NCBI RefSeq assembly: GCF_028372415.1
Contig: NC_092875.1
Span: 433,311,877-433,375,876 of the forward strand
Direction of reading: 5' to 3'
DNA from: Notamacropus eugenii
Lineage: Eukaryota > Chordata > Mammalia > Diprotodontia > Macropodidae
DNA length: 64,000 bases
Shown here: positions 1-11,469 of the stretch, piece after piece
Position numbering within the stretch: the stretch's first letter is position 1
How the letters are laid out: each line of letters starts with the position of its first letter
Program-made: the position numbers and the translations under genes
The notes under the pieces: generated by a model
Databases searched by the model: none
Seen by the model: only the letters and a program-made list of their open reading frames with translations
Told to the model about the DNA's origin: nothing

Positions 1-115
1 TGTGAGCTCCTAGAATACAGGAACTGTCTTTTGCCTCTTTTTGTATCCCTAGCACTTAGCACAGTGCCTGACATAAACTAGGCACTTAATAAATGTTTAT
101 TGAATTGAATTGAGA
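1..115 (+). repeat. L2 LINE 3' end
   Basis: The stretch carries the recognisable L2 tail: a 'tttgtatccctagcacttag' core, then 'cacagtgcctgacata' and 'cttaataaatgtttattga'. The upstream part lies outside the window. Confidence 0.75.
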
Positions 116-244
116 AAAGAAAGGAAAACAATATCAATTAAAACTGGAAAGGAATATTGGATTCATATTATGGAAGGCCCTGGATGCCAGGATCTCTTTA
201 TAGTTTATTCAGGAAGTTATGGAGAATCATCAAAGGTTTAAGAT

Positions 245-475
245 CAGTACTTTGGAAAGGTAGTATAGTACAGTTGAAAGGGCACTAGATTTGGAGTCAG
301 AGAACAAAGGTTTGAATTCCAGTTTTTCTACCTCCTACCCCTGTGACTTGTGTTAAGTCATTTCACCTCCAAATTTCATATTCCTCATCTGTAAAATGAA
401 GGAGTTCATCTAGATAGCTTCTAGGGTTCTTTCCAGCTCTAAATCTCTCTACATCTAAGTCTCTCTATGTCCAGC
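245..475 (+). repeat. MIR3-type SINE
   Basis: It has a tRNA-derived head (gggcactagatttggagtca), a core with 'cctcatctgtaaaatgaagg' and the MIR3-style end with 'tctagggttctttccagctc'. It is an old and diverged copy. Confidence 0.7.
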
Positions 476-671
476 AGGATCACCATTGAGACAGACAGTA
501 GTGTGATGGCATCATTGAACATGAGATACACTTGAGGCAGGAAGACCTAAAGAACAGATTATATAACAGCATAGACAAGAAGAGAGAAGCAGATGTGAAT
601 TTGAGTGGTTGAAGTAGGAAGATAAAGGAAGGGATGAATGTTAGAAGGATTTCAGAGGTGAAATTGACAGG

Positions 672-1135
672 ACTTGAAAAGGTGGAGTGAAATCTGGGTC
701 TGGAGTCAGAAGGCCTAGGTTCAGGGCCCAACTCTGCTGCTTACACAGAATCACACTTATCATTGTTGTTATTCAATCATTTTTCAATCATGGCTGACTC
801 TTCATGACCCCATTTGGGATTTTCTTGGCAAAGATATTAGAGGGGTTTGCCATTTTCTTCCCCAACTCATTTTCCAGATAAATAAAGTGAGGCAAACAGT
901 GTCAAGTGATTTTCCCAGGGTCACATTGCTAGTAAGTATCTGAGGTCAGATTTGAACTCAGAAAGATGATCTCATCTGACCTCAAACCCGGCACACTGTC
1001 CACTGCACCACCACCTAAGGAAATGTGATTTGGGGAAAGTCATATCTCACAGGATCACAATTTCCTCATCGGTAAAATGATGCTATTGAACTAGATGACC
1101 TCCAACCTCCCTTCCAGCTCAAAATCTATGCTGTC
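672..1135 (+). repeat. MIR3-type SINE split by a Mar1
   Basis: The head (about 672-757) and the tail (about 1022-1135, with 'ctagatgacctccaacctcc') belong to one MIR3-type element. A minus-strand Mar1 lies between them, so the Mar1 is the younger insertion. Confidence 0.6.
758..1018 (-). repeat. Mar1 SINE (RTE/BovB-tailed)
   Basis: On the plus strand it reads as antisense Mar1. The RTE-like tail (ctcttcatgaccccatttgg, ttttcttggcaaagat) comes first, then the CORE region, then the tRNA-like head ending at the 'ccactgcaccaccacctaa' segment. It interrupts a MIR3 copy. Confidence 0.8.
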
Positions 1136-1139
1136 TCCC

Positions 1140-1250
1140 TGACTGAATTGTAGATTTATTGAGGGAAGGTATCACATCCCAATTGTTCATATATCCAGCA
1201 ACACCTCTTAGCAAATATTAGGTACTCAATAATAAATATTTGGCTTTTTG
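1140..1250 (+). repeat. L2/MIR tail fragment
   Basis: An 'attgagggaaggtatcacat' segment and 'taggtactcaataataaata' resemble a degraded L2 3' end. It is too diverged to assign firmly. Confidence 0.4.
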
Positions 1251-2029
1251 GTGAATAAATAATTTCAGCACCAAAACCCTGGGTAATTTCTGGATATTAA
1301 ACCCTGCTTGAGGTACAGAATAATAGCATTCTCCAGTAGCTTCCCCTCCCAGGAATCTAAGACATATATAATTCACAAGATGGGAGCCATGGGGAAAAGG
1401 AAATAAACAATTTTCTATTTCAACTTGGTCTAGGAATTGCCTGAGGACCTGGACCCTGTTTTTCTTGCTAGTTAGTCTCCTTTCCACTCTGCATAGATTA
1501 CAACCTTTATGCTTATTGAATACAAAAGACTAAGGGGTCATCCCTGGATCTTTTCTGTCTGAGGCTTTAGAATCCTTGGAAGTAGCAATGTGAACTCCTT
1601 GTTGTTTTATGCTGGTTTTAAACTCACAAGTGATCCCTTTCAACCTAAGATCAGATAGCATCCTAAGATCCACCCATGATACCAGCTCCCAGTCTAGGTA
1701 AAAAGAAGACCCCAGGGATCACCCTTGATCTGGGAGAGGTTAAAATGAATATGCTTGTATAGAGGGTGGAATTGAAAGTTGAGAGAGTAGGAAAAAATGG
1801 ACAGTTTGAATCGTGAATGTCACCCATTGGCTTTTTTGACATTAGGCAGACAATGACTGTTCATCCATTAATAATTCTCTCTCTGGAGCTGTTGGTAGCC
1901 CCTGCTGTTCACTTTTACTGCTCTCTCACCCTTCTCTGGGGCCCTCCCCCTGCACTCAGTCAGCCCAGTAGGGTTTAGCAAAGAGCTGTTCTCCCATTGT
2001 TTCTCCTGTGCAAGAGCTGCTTCATCAGC
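1251..2029. other. No recognised feature
   Basis: I see no coding potential, RNA gene or known repeat here. An 89-codon open frame on the minus strand (1218-1487) overlaps the L2-like tail, has no recognisable motif and is probably chance. Confidence 0.4.
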
Positions 2030-2130
2030 TACTCTTAAAGCTTCTTAAGGACAGTTTTCTTTTTAATTCTCCTCAGCACCATGGACAGTGCTGAACACAC
2101 AGTAGGTACTTAGCAATTACTGGTGGGTGG
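2030..2130 (+). repeat. L2 3' end fragment
   Basis: 'cttcttaaggacagttttct' followed by 'cacacagtaggtacttagca' is an L2 tail. About 650 bp of sequence with no recognised feature follows. Confidence 0.5.
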
Positions 2131-2785
2131 CAAGTTTTAGGATTCCAGAACCTTGCTGCTCCATTTGAATTTTAGCAATCATGAAATTATTCCTCAGGGA
2201 CATAACTTGTTTTTAAAAGCATGATTTAGGATCTTTTTGCCTTACTGCAAAGATGGATGCCAAGAAAGTCTCCAGTTTGAATGATTATAAATCTCAGAAA
2301 CAACTTAGCTGCTTTTTATAAAAAGGAAAGTTGGCAAGGAATTAAGGTGGAACATGGCCTAACTGCTCTTTCCTACTTTGAAAGAAACAATTAAAATTAC
2401 TTTGAAATTAAATTCTAAAAAGGTTGAGAGTGGGGTATGTGAATGTAGAAGCTCTTTATTATTAGGAAGGTAATCCCTGGAGAAATGACTGGAATTCTTA
2501 GGATGGACTGAGAAAGATGCTTGTCTTCTTTCCCCAGAGTGCTCCAAGCTTCAAGAACCCTGACTCAATGACAGATTCAACTAACTCCAAGTTAGACCTT
2601 TGGTTGTGCTTATGAAAAACCTCTTTCTCCCACAAACTATAAACTAGAAAGGCAGATGTAAAGAAGATTAATTTATTTGTTTCAGGTCACAAGTACCCAA
2701 GCAAAACTAAAAATGCAAGCGGATATGGAAACCTCATCAAAAGGTAAACCTAAATTACTCATTTTTTTTTAAAATCAATCAACAG

Positions 2786-2915
2786 GAGCAGCTAGTGGTG
2801 CACTGGATAGAGAAATAATCCTGGAGTCGGGAGGATCTGAATTCAAATCCAGCCTCAGACGCTTACTAGTTGTGTGATCCTGGGCAAGTCATTTGCCTCC
2901 AAAACAATATATTAA
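2786..2915 (+). repeat. Truncated tRNA-derived SINE (Mar1/THER-type head)
   Basis: The tRNA-like head (gtggtgcactggatagagaa) and CORE (gtgtgatcctgggcaagtca) are present. The element stops at 'gcctccaaaacaa' with no RTE-like or MIR-like tail, so the subfamily is not decidable. Confidence 0.65.
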
Positions 2916-2919
2916 TAAA

Positions 2920-3060
2920 TACACATTTATTGACTATCAAATAGAGGGCACTGTACTAGGTACTGGAAGCACCAACTTGCATTGTAAGACACAGTTCACA
3001 TTTACAATTTATAGCCTAGTTGGGAAAATAAACTAGTTAACCAGATTTACCAGTACAAGG
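2920..3060 (-). repeat. L2 3' fragment
   Basis: Antisense L2 tail: 'aaatacacatttattgacta' then 'gggcactgtactaggtactg'. Confidence 0.6.
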
Positions 3061-3067
3061 CAATATA

Positions 3068-3530
3068 TGATAATAGTAGAAAGAATATTGGCTCTTTGTC
3101 TCAGAGGAACTGGGTCCCAATCCTATTTCTGATGCCTGAATAACCTTGAGCAAGTCACTTAATCTCACTCAACTGTTGTTGCTGCTTGTTCTTTGCTCTC
3201 AAAGCAGACCAGAACCTCAGGGAAGTGATGCCATGGCATGCAAGTGAATTGGATTTAACTGAGGGAGGGCTGTGCAGAGTCACCAGCCTCACTTTCTTCT
3301 CTGTAGCCATCCGGCAAGGGACAGATTAAGTCTAGGTAAGAAATGAGGAAGAGAATGGCCTCTTTACCTGGTCAAAAAAAAAAAATCAGTCTGGGAGGGG
3401 AGGACCCTCAGGGTTTCTGGCCAAAACAGAAACAACTGCTCTTCACATTCACTAAACTGTAAAATGAAAAAGTTGGACTAAATGACCCATGAGAAACTCT
3501 TTTTAGTTCTAGGTCTATGGCCTCAGAATT
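3068..3530 (+). repeat. MIR3-type SINE split by a composite repeat
   Basis: The head and core (about 3068-3170, with 'ttgagcaagtcacttaatct') and the tail (about 3452-3530, with 'gtaaaatgaaaaagttggac' and 'ctctttttagttctaggtct') fit one element. A minus-strand copy of the composite repeat lies between them. Confidence 0.6.
3173..3450 (-). repeat. Composite SINE-like repeat, partial copy
   Basis: It shares two separate modules with the fuller copies at 32.0/36.1 kb and 44.8-45.5 kb. One is the 'gagggagggctgtgcagagt' segment with its 'caccagcctcactttcttct' neighbour. The other is the body module around 'ctgggaggggaggaccctca'. The sequence between the modules is shortened. Confidence 0.6.
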
Positions 3531-3659
3531 AGTGGTTGATACAAACTAAAGTGACATCATAGGAATTCACAAAAGAAGGGTACTAAAATGATCTGAAGGG
3601 AAAGAAGGAAGAATCAGAAAAAGTTGAATGAGACTGAATCAGAATGGATTTTTTTTTCC

Positions 3660-3765
3660 ATTTAGTTCAATGAGTGTTCATTAAGCACCTACTAAGTGTC
3701 AGATACTCTGCTAAGCCCTGAGGATACAAAGACAAAAATTGTCCTCAATGATCTGACATTCTTCT
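3660..3765 (-). repeat. L2 3' fragment
   Basis: Antisense L2 tail: 'ttcattaagcacctactaag', 'tgctaagccctgaggataca'. Confidence 0.65.
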
Positions 3766-3769
3766 GGTT

Positions 3770-4529
3770 TGTTCAGTGTTACTTCAGTCCATAATAGATA
3801 AGCCTGTGACCTCGTCATCCACTGACACTGCCAGCTCCTATGGTTCAGGGACAAAATCTATTCCCATTTCCAGATATACAACATCATCCCTTAGTTTAAC
3901 TTTTACCAGTGACAAGGACGATAATGACACAACTGAGTTTTTTTTACTGTGTATACTAAAAAAAATCTTGAAAACATTCAAGGTTTCCACATCCTCTTTC
4001 TCTTTGACTGCTTTAAATGGTATTCTGAGATTGTTTCCCCAAAATGTTCAATTCTTTGTTAATTGTAATATTAGTAAGTAGAATTCCTATCCTTATCGTG
4101 TCACTTTCCATAAGCATTTAGGACCCAAGACAATTTCTAGTCTTGTCTCTGCCTAGCTTCTCACACCTCACCCTGAAAACAGGAAACCCATCTGAGTAAG
4201 TGAGCCGACCTCCCGCTGACCTATGGGAATCAATGAACAATTAATTACTATCATCAAGTAGTACCCTACTGGGGAGGGGGGATGCAGACAGGGAGATAGC
4301 ATGCTTCTATTTCTCAATTACCAATTAGGAGTGCCAGGCTTGCTGACAGCTGCCTATCAACCCAGCCCAAGCACAAGCCTAGAGAGGTTTCTTCCCCTGC
4401 TCAGGAAATTGTCCGGCAGTCTGCTCTCCACTTCCTTGCTGTAATCATAGGGAGAGCTTTTCCCAAGGCCAGGTGTGGGCATTAAAGGGAGCCTCTAAGA
4501 TTATCTTAAACTTATCCTTTTTAGATCGT
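3770..4529. other. Unassigned; contains a possible conserved noncoding segment
   Basis: No known repeat is recognised. A 101-codon plus-strand frame (3776-4081) is Ser/Thr-rich with no motif and is probably chance. The part at about 4190-4490 looks unlike the surrounding repeats. It holds ATTA/TAAT-type motifs (caattaattac, caattaccaattagg) and a CAGCTG E-box. That is compatible with a regulatory element but proves nothing. Confidence 0.3.
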
Positions 4530-4690
4530 GTTTGTACCTAGGTGTCTGCATGTTATTTCCCTCATTAGACTATGAAGTTCCTATGAGTAAGAACTGGGAT
4601 TTTTTTCCTTTCTTTGTATCCTCAGTGTTTAGCACAATACCTGGTACTTAGTAGGTACTGGTTAAATCCTTACTATTGACTTGACTTGAG
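4530..4690 (+). repeat. L2 3' end
   Basis: 'gacttagtaggtactggtta'-like tail sequence after 'ctttgtatcctcagtgttta' and 'gcacaatacctggtacttag' marks a diverged L2 3' terminus. Confidence 0.65.
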
Positions 4691-4944
4691 TGAACACTAG
4701 GGAGAACTTGAAGTTTCTTGAATGAGTCTTTAGGAACAAGAATTTTGGTTGAGTGGGTGAGATGAGGGTAGGAGAGCTTTCAGTGCCCTTAAATTTCACC
4801 ATGTTGGCATCTGCCTACTCCATCTTTACATAAAATTGTCTTGTTTCATGGAGTTCCTTATGAGAAAAACTCTATACCACATGGACCCCAAATGAAGAAT
4901 GCCATATCCCTTTTATCTTGTCTTTCCAGTATACAGTAAAAATC

Positions 4945-4983
4945 CTCCTCATACACACACACATACACATATACACACATCAC
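4945..4983. repeat. CA-rich microsatellite
   Basis: Interrupted CA dinucleotide run (cacacacacatacacatata). Confidence 0.8.
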
Positions 4984-4989
4984 TTTATG

Positions 4990-5440
4990 TCAGAGAGATA
5001 ATCCAGCCCTGCCCCTGCATACAGAAGATTTATCCTAAGGCTTGACTCCGCAAAACTAGTAAGACATTAAGGGAGACTTTCAAATGTGTAGCTTACAAAT
5101 GAAGTTAACAGCATAATGTGGCTTGGCGCCATGTTGGCACTATGCCAAACCCTTGACAGTTCCTTCCCATACTCATCAGAAGCCTTCCATTTTCCTACAC
5201 CAGGTTAGTCTGTCAAAAACATGGCCTGAGTGCCCACTTACTAATTGATTTGGAGAAGGCCCAAAAGAAAAGGAAAAGATAAGCTCCCACAATGAAGGAC
5301 TGTCCCATTTAGTCAGGTTCTTGGGAGTTAAGCCATCTCAGAGTGCTACAAACTCACTCCCGGAAGAAAGGAAACCATTTAAACCTAGGTGTTTTCAGAT
5401 TTCTCCTCTTAAGTGATCATTAGTCAATCTCACTAAAACG
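4990..5440. other. No recognised feature
   Basis: No motif-bearing open frame and no recognised repeat was seen. Confidence 0.4.
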
Positions 5441-5444
5441 AAAA

Positions 5445-5570
5445 GGGGCATGGTATAATGTAAAGAAGATACTTTGGAGGCAGACTTGGATTCAAGTCTC
5501 AGTCTCTCCTTTTTGCTATCTGACCTGAGTCAAGTCATTTCATTGGTCTTAGCCTTCATTTTGTCATCGG
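5445..5570 (+). repeat. MIR3-type SINE
   Basis: Head 'gcatggtataatgtaaagaa' and core 'gtcaagtcatttcattggtc' with 'tgtcatcggtaaaaggaagg'. It runs into a G-rich purine tract at about 5575-5625. Confidence 0.5.
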
Positions 5571-5639
5571 TAAAAGGAAGGGGGGGGGAGGGAAAAGGGG
5601 GAAGGGGGGAATTTGCAAAAGAAGGGGTAAGGTGTAGGG

Positions 5640-7385
5640 ATGGCATCATACTTTCATTTTCACACATGGGGCCAGTTAAGATAATTAGGTGGACTAAGCC
5701 TATCTAGGAGCTCAAGATTTTCCTCCTTTAGAGGAGACCCAGAAAAAGTAGAGAAAATGTTTTCTAAGCTTTTTAGCTCAAAATCCTATGATCCAAAAAA
5801 GTAAAATATAGATCTGAAGATCTAGTCATTCTAAAGTTGTCTGGAGTCTTGCAACTTGCAAAATGAATGCTCTTCCTGGCATCTCCAGATGCCACATTCT
5901 TCCATTTAGTTCAGAAACATTTTCTAAAGATAGAAAAATCCTATTTCACAAGTTTTTGTCAAACTACCTCTCTTCCCTCCCCTCCACATACACACTTGTT
6001 TTATTTAGCCTATTATAGAGACTTTGTTTTAGTCCAAATATGCAGGCCCCTGTTCCCACTGAGCTATCTTTTGCTAAGTTTGAACATTAATGAGCTGAGT
6101 ACCAAAGTCCTCAGTCATTTACCTCATGCCCTAATCTAACTTTGCAAAATTGCCTGGCTCCATGTCAAGTGGATTATTGATACAGGCCATCAGTCACTGT
6201 GCCTCCTGCTGGGGGCAAGTGAGTCAGAAGACACCCTGGGGCGCCAGACCAAGTCAACATGTTATCTCTCCACCCACTGTTATCAGTTCTAGGAACAATG
6301 GGTCAACACTAGTTTTCTGTCTATTCCTGTTCCCAGTCTCCAAGAAGGAACAGAAGTAGTTATTGTTTGCAATTAACTTGATCAAGCAAAACCCATATAA
6401 ATCAATCACCTCAGGGCTAATAAATAAATGAATGATTATCTTCTGGTAAATGTGTAGACAAGGGTTAGTGGCCTGGATTTGCTACTTTTCTGGATGAAAT
6501 GAAAGTTCAGGCATGAGTAAAGTTTGCATACTGGGGAGATTATGCCTTGGAGAAAATGTATTGTTGAAAACAAAATGTTCACAGGACTCAGCCTTCAATC
6601 CTGAATTATATTCGCTGTTTCTGGGGCTGTTTGATTATCAGTTTTGTTAATGACTTCATGTCTCTCTGGTTTTTCAGTTGCCTGTCTTTTATTTTCTGAG
6701 CACCTCTGTCCTGTTGTAAAACCTTCTGACTCCTCAGATGCAGGCTAATTCCAAGCATCACTAAGGCATATGGGGAAAGTTAGCCAGGCTCTGTCCAGCT
6801 CTGCTTTAATGACCTGCATCAGTTTAGTCATGTCCTTCCTCTGGTTTCCTTGCAAGTCCCACTCCAGGGAGCCATTTAGGGATGTGCACCCCCCACCTTG
6901 GCAGATCATGCATCAGACTAACTCTTAGACTTCATTTCGTCATCTAACTAGTAATTCCAGGAACTGAGCCATGCGCTCTAATGGGCCGTTGTCATTAGAG
7001 ACTTTCCAAACACTTACATTTCCGGCTCCCCAAAGCATAATAATTGCTAGTCCAGAAGCTAGAGGGCCCAAGGACCGGCTGCTAGGCACCAAGGCCATTT
7101 TCAAAGCTAAAGGGCCCCACCTAGGCTGGTATGTCAAAATTCCAGTGACAATGTTTATGTAATAAATAAATGAATAATGCACAGTAATAAAGAATAAGCT
7201 GCACTGTGCAATAAATATATAAACAATCTAACCCTACCTTGCCTAGTCAACTTTAACTCCTATTTCCCTGCATGCAATTCAATTCAGCATTTGGTCAGCC
7301 CACTATCTTGCAAGGCACTATATGAATTCTTAGGGCCAGTTCTTCAGTCTCCCAATCCCAAGATGCCCATTGCTAACTGTAACAC
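5640..7385. other. Long single-copy stretch, possible conserved noncoding DNA
   Basis: No repeat family was recognised over about 1.7 kb. The segment at about 6880-7190 stands out: it is more GC-balanced than its surroundings and is open in frames on both strands (6971-7162 plus, 6940-7182 minus). It also holds a short perfect inverted repeat (CTCTAATG and CATTAGAG, 9-base loop) at about 6974-6998. No protein family is recognisable. An enhancer-like element is possible but is only inference. Confidence 0.3.
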
Positions 7386-7389
7386 TCAG

Positions 7390-7627
7390 TTCTTTAGGTG
7401 GTGCAGTGGGTAGAGCACCAGGCCTGGAGTTGGAAAGACTCATCTTCCTGAGTTCAAATCTGACTTCAGCACTACTTATCAGCTGTGTGATCCTGGGCAA
7501 GTCACTTTTTGCCTCAGTTTCCCTATCTTGCAAAATGCATTGGATAAGAAAATGGCAAAGCATTCCAGCATCTTTGCCAAGAAAACTCCAAATGAGGTCA
7601 TGAAGAGTTGGGCATGATGGAACAACA
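7390..7627 (+). repeat. Mar1 SINE
   Basis: Complete order is visible: tRNA-like head (aggtggtgcagtgggtagag), CORE (gtgtgatcctgggcaagtca), then the RTE-like tail (gccaagaaaactccaaatga, ggtcatgaagagttgggca). Confidence 0.85.
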
Positions 7628-7649
7628 ATCACTCTGTTTACCTCCTTCC

Positions 7650-7748
7650 TCCTGCCTAGAATGTTCTGCTCAATTCTTCTATATAATTCTATTCTATATA
7701 TTTCTATATATAGTCTATATAATTCTAATTCTATATATTTTATTTAAA
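7650..7748. repeat. AT-rich simple sequence
   Basis: Repeats of 'tctatataattctattctat' form an AT-rich low-complexity tract between the Mar1 and the CR1 relic. Confidence 0.6.
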
Positions 7749-7749
7749 C

Positions 7750-8215
7750 ACAATAGGTCAGATCACATTTGGAGAATTGTGTTCAGTTCTAGGCAACATA
7801 GCTTGGAAAGAACATTAACGGACTGGGAAACAACCAGAGGAGGATAACCTGGAGTCCAAACTATGTGAGCACTAGTTGAAGAAACTGAAAGTGTTTAGTC
7901 TGAAGAAGAGACTGAAAGCCTTTCACACACACAAAAAGGATGAGATTCGTTCTGTTGGACTTCAAAGGTCCAGAAATTTGAGCAACTGGAGAAAGTTGTA
8001 AAGGAGGAAATTTAGATCTGAAGTCAAGAAAAGCATCCTAATAAATACAACCTTCCAGACCTGGGGTAGGAAGTTTTGAAAGGTTCGCTCTTATGGGGGT
8101 CTTCAAGCTGGACTGAATGAATTGAGTATATTGTAATAGTGTTTGGGAGGCTGTATAGGTAGGAGATGGTGGCCATGAGGTATCTTCCAACTCTGACTTT
8201 CTGTAGTTTTAGGAC
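7750..8215 (+). repeat. CR1/L3 LINE 3' part
   Basis: The order of landmarks matches the C-terminal end of a CR1-clade LINE: 'cacatttggagaattgtgtt', 'cagttctaggcaacatagct', 'gtgtttagtctgaagaagag', 'aaatttagatctgaagtcaa' and 'gaggtatcttccaactctga'. It is strongly decayed, with no usable frame. Confidence 0.6.
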
Positions 8216-8294
8216 CTATCTTTCAAAGTCTATTTCAAAAGATACATCCTGGAGGCAGTACAGTAGAAAGGCTGCTAGATATGGAGAATTGTGT

Positions 8295-8430
8295 AATCAT
8301 ACAATTTTAGATTTGGAAGGAATTTCAGTGGTCAGTTATCCATCCAAATCACACCTGAAAGAAATCTGCATCATATCTGAAAAATTATTTTTGTCAGCCA
8401 ATCTCTGTGTAAAGATTGTGGGGGATCCTA
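8295..8430 (-). repeat. CR1/L3 LINE fragment
   Basis: It resembles antisense CR1/L3 3' sequence ('tagatttggaaggaatttca', then a 'gtcagccaatctctg' block). Confidence 0.45.
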
Positions 8431-8461
8431 CCTATTCTCAAAGATAAATCATTCAACTTTT

Positions 8462-8635
8462 TGTCAGAAGGCCTGGGTTCAAATGCTGACTTTGCCTCTT
8501 ATTACCTCCAAGACCTTGGTAAATCAGTCATCTTACTTAGGCCTCAGTTTCCTCATCTGCAAAAATGAGAAAGTTGAATAAGACAATATCGGGCTGCCTC
8601 CCAGCTCTAACTTTATGATCTATGATCCTCTACGA
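8462..8635 (+). repeat. MIR3-type SINE
   Basis: 'cagaaggcctgggttcaaat', 'ggcctcagtttcctcatctg' and a tail with 'gggctgcctcccagctctaa' identify it. Confidence 0.7.
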
Positions 8636-8639
8636 TGCC

Positions 8640-9260
8640 TTCCCTGACAACCACAACCTATCACAGTCTCTCTACTTCTACAAATTGCTATGACAATTAC
8701 CATCTTAGCCAATGATTTTGGCATTTGACCACATGCCATTTTGAATTGGTTATTTGTTTCCTTTGCTCATGTCTTATCTCAAAATGGGACTGTGACCTCA
8801 TGGAGAAAAAAAAACCTGTTCTGAAGTTGGTTTAATTTTTATCTTGTCAGAATATTATACATATAATAGCCACTCAACCAATGGTGCTTAATTGGTTATT
8901 AACATGTAAGATAATAATAATTTATATTGAGGGTGTACTATAGCTGATATTTGCTGTATGTGTGACCATAGGCAAATCACTTAATATTGTTCAGACTCAA
9001 CTATAAGAAAACATCTCACTCCTTAGAGGGTGTGGTATACCGGTATGGGACAGGACAAATAATTCTAGACTTTCAATAAGTTGAACAATTTTGGCTAAGA
9101 ATTTTTTCTCCATGATATTATTTGTTATTAGGGATGGCTCTCTGTAAAAGAAAAGAGGGAATGATACATTGGAAAATACAGGTGATTTTAAAAGAAGATA
9201 TGATTCTTTTTTAAAATAAAATGTTTTTTATATCAGTTATTAGTATGTCACTTTCTTTCC
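8640..9260. other. Degraded L2-like sequence and unassigned DNA
   Basis: 'gatgccttccctgacaacca' and a later 'catataatagccactcaacc' may be remains of an L2 3' region. The rest shows nothing recognisable. Confidence 0.3.
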
Positions 9261-9270
9261 AAATTTCAGG

Positions 9271-9366
9271 CTGTGTGTGTGTGTGTGTATGTGTGTGTGT
9301 GTCTCTCTCTGTTTCCCTTTCTGTTTCTCTCTTTCTTTCTCCCTCTCTCTATCTCTGTCTCTCTCT
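9271..9366. repeat. (GT)n followed by (CT)n microsatellite
   Basis: About 30 bases of GT repeats pass directly into a CT-rich tract. Confidence 0.9.
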
Positions 9367-9369
9367 CCT

Positions 9370-10440
9370 GTTGATACATCATCTCCTAATTAGAAGTCAT
9401 TTGACAAGAACTAGAGAACTACAAACTTCTTCCACTAGAAACTATGAGAATTTTATAGGTATTAGCTAATTCATCATCTTAACATTTCAGAGAGATTGGA
9501 TATTAAGCATCTACTGTATTTTAGTCTAGAAAAGATGACATACCACTCATAAATTTCATTGTGGGAAAAATAACTCCTAGATCCTAGTCCATTTCTCAAT
9601 ATCAGGAGGGCCTATCCCTGATGTGAACCATGGTATATAACTACAAAAAGGGTAGAATAGTCTTTGCAGATCAACTCAGTAAGGTTTCAGAATTTACTGG
9701 TAAGTTTCAATCAACCTGATGGAGACCTCTGTAGGTTGTAGACCATACTAATGGCTCAAATAGGCTAGGTAGAAGTTTTCTGATGGGATTCTAGTTTTCC
9801 CTGTAGGCTCCCCAGTCATCAGAAACTAGATCTAGAAGATCTTACATTGCCCTTTCTTCCCTAACTTTCCAAACTTTGTCCTTTCTATGAGTTAAACCGT
9901 TTCACAAATCCTACTTTATCCATGGTTTTCCCCAATCAATTGGAAAGACGACATTAATTCTTGTGAGCACATGACTTCTAAAACTTCCCCTTCACTCATC
10001 ATTTCACTTTCCTTTCTCTTTCCACAAATGTTGAAGTGGATTGGGTTTATGTATTTGTGGGATGTATTATTAGAGCGTATTGGAGTCCTACCGTAATGGC
10101 TCATTGTGGTTAGAGGCAATGTTAGGTTCTCAAAAGGTTTGCCCTTAGAATGCAATCCCTAGTAGGTCTGCCAAAGCTAGAAAGGTTTTGAGTTCTGAAA
10201 CAGGAATGGATTATGTGTCTGTAGTTCATGGATCACCCTAAGTTTAGAGAGACTGTTTACAAGAATGTTGACAAAGTGAATGATTTTCTTAATTTTTTGG
10301 CCCAAAACCCTCTAAAGACTTACTACTAAGTTATAGGGAGTATCTGTTCTGACCACATTACAGATCCCTGAAGTACTGAAAATGATAACGATGATGATGA
10401 AGAACATGGTGATGGTAATGATGATATCAGCAACAAAGTG
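9370..10440. other. No recognised feature
   Basis: Open frames here are short and without motifs. A GAT/ATG-rich patch lies near 10385-10430. Confidence 0.4.
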
Positions 10441-10444
10441 ATGT

Positions 10445-10540
10445 AGAAAAGAAGCTGTGGTGCAGTAGATAAAAAGCCCACCTCACAACCAGGAAGAGCT
10501 GGGTTCAACTTCTGTTCTAATAAGTTCAAGTTCTAACACA
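10445..10540 (+). repeat. tRNA-derived SINE head fragment
   Basis: 'gctgtggtgcagtagataaa' and 'gaagagctgggttcaacttc' match the head of the MIR/Mar1 group. The rest is lost or unrecognisable. Confidence 0.45.
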
Positions 10541-10689
10541 TACTTCTTATTTGATGGTGACCAAGTCATAGTCCCTCAGTGCTCTGACAACCTGAAATCC
10601 CAAGTCCACTCTGTACCATGTACTATGTACAAATGTGCAAACAGTACTTTGTACTATGTCTATGTACTATGTCACACTATTATAGATCT

Positions 10690-10815
10690 AAAGCTGTTGT
10701 CTAGTAAAACAACCTCTCCACTTATTTGACAAATGGGGAAACTGAGGTCCAGGAAAGTGAAGTAATTTGCCCAAGTTCATACAGTTCTAAATGGTAGAGC
10801 TGTAAGTTCAGTGGG
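10690..10815 (-). repeat. MIR3-type SINE
   Basis: Antisense landmarks: 'atttgacaaatggggaaact', 'gaggtccaggaaagtgaagt', 'aatttgcccaagttcataca'. Confidence 0.65.
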
Positions 10816-10832
10816 AAAATACAGCTCTTTCT

Positions 10833-10833
10833 T

Positions 10834-10864
<31 letters not shown>

Positions 10865-10885
10865 GTGTCTCTTTCTCTCTCTCTA
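10833..10885. repeat. (TCTG)n/(CT)n microsatellite
   Basis: A short tetranucleotide run (tctgtctgtctgtctg) passes into a CT tract. Confidence 0.85.
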
Positions 10886-11469
10886 CTATAACACATTATT
10901 TCCCCCAATGTCATTCATTTCTTAGTTTCTATTTTGTCCTGTATGTGAATGATTCCAGGTTGTTCTAGATTCTTCACATGGAGGATTACACAATCTTAGC
11001 AACATTCCATTTTCAAAATAATATTCACCTTTTTATTGCCATGCAAAGCCCCCCATTTTATATAATTTCATATCACATACATTATACATATATACTCTAT
11101 AATATAGACATATATTGCTATGCAAGGCCTGCCATTTTATATCATGTACATATACATAGGCTTGGGGGAAAAGTTCAGCAACTATGTACAATAGAGAGTA
11201 TATAGTTTATGAACCAAGTTTCTTCTTAGAAATATTCTCTTTTCCTAAGATATGATTCATTTTTAAGAATCATTCCTTATGAGGCATGCATATGATATAA
11301 AAAGGGATGAATCATGTAAGATGATTTGTTAGTGACCCAGAATTTAAGAACCTGTAGGTGAAACTTTCCTTTTTTAAAAAAAACAAGCACAGTCATTTCA
11401 AGGAATGCTAATATTGCCAAAGCAATAATGGACTGAATCTCTTTTAAAAAGAGTTAAGGCATTATTAAG

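Noticed and set aside
2786-2915. tRNA gene, because of A/B-box-like sequence
   Set aside because: The match is to the tRNA-derived head of a SINE, with no cloverleaf and SINE CORE sequence following.
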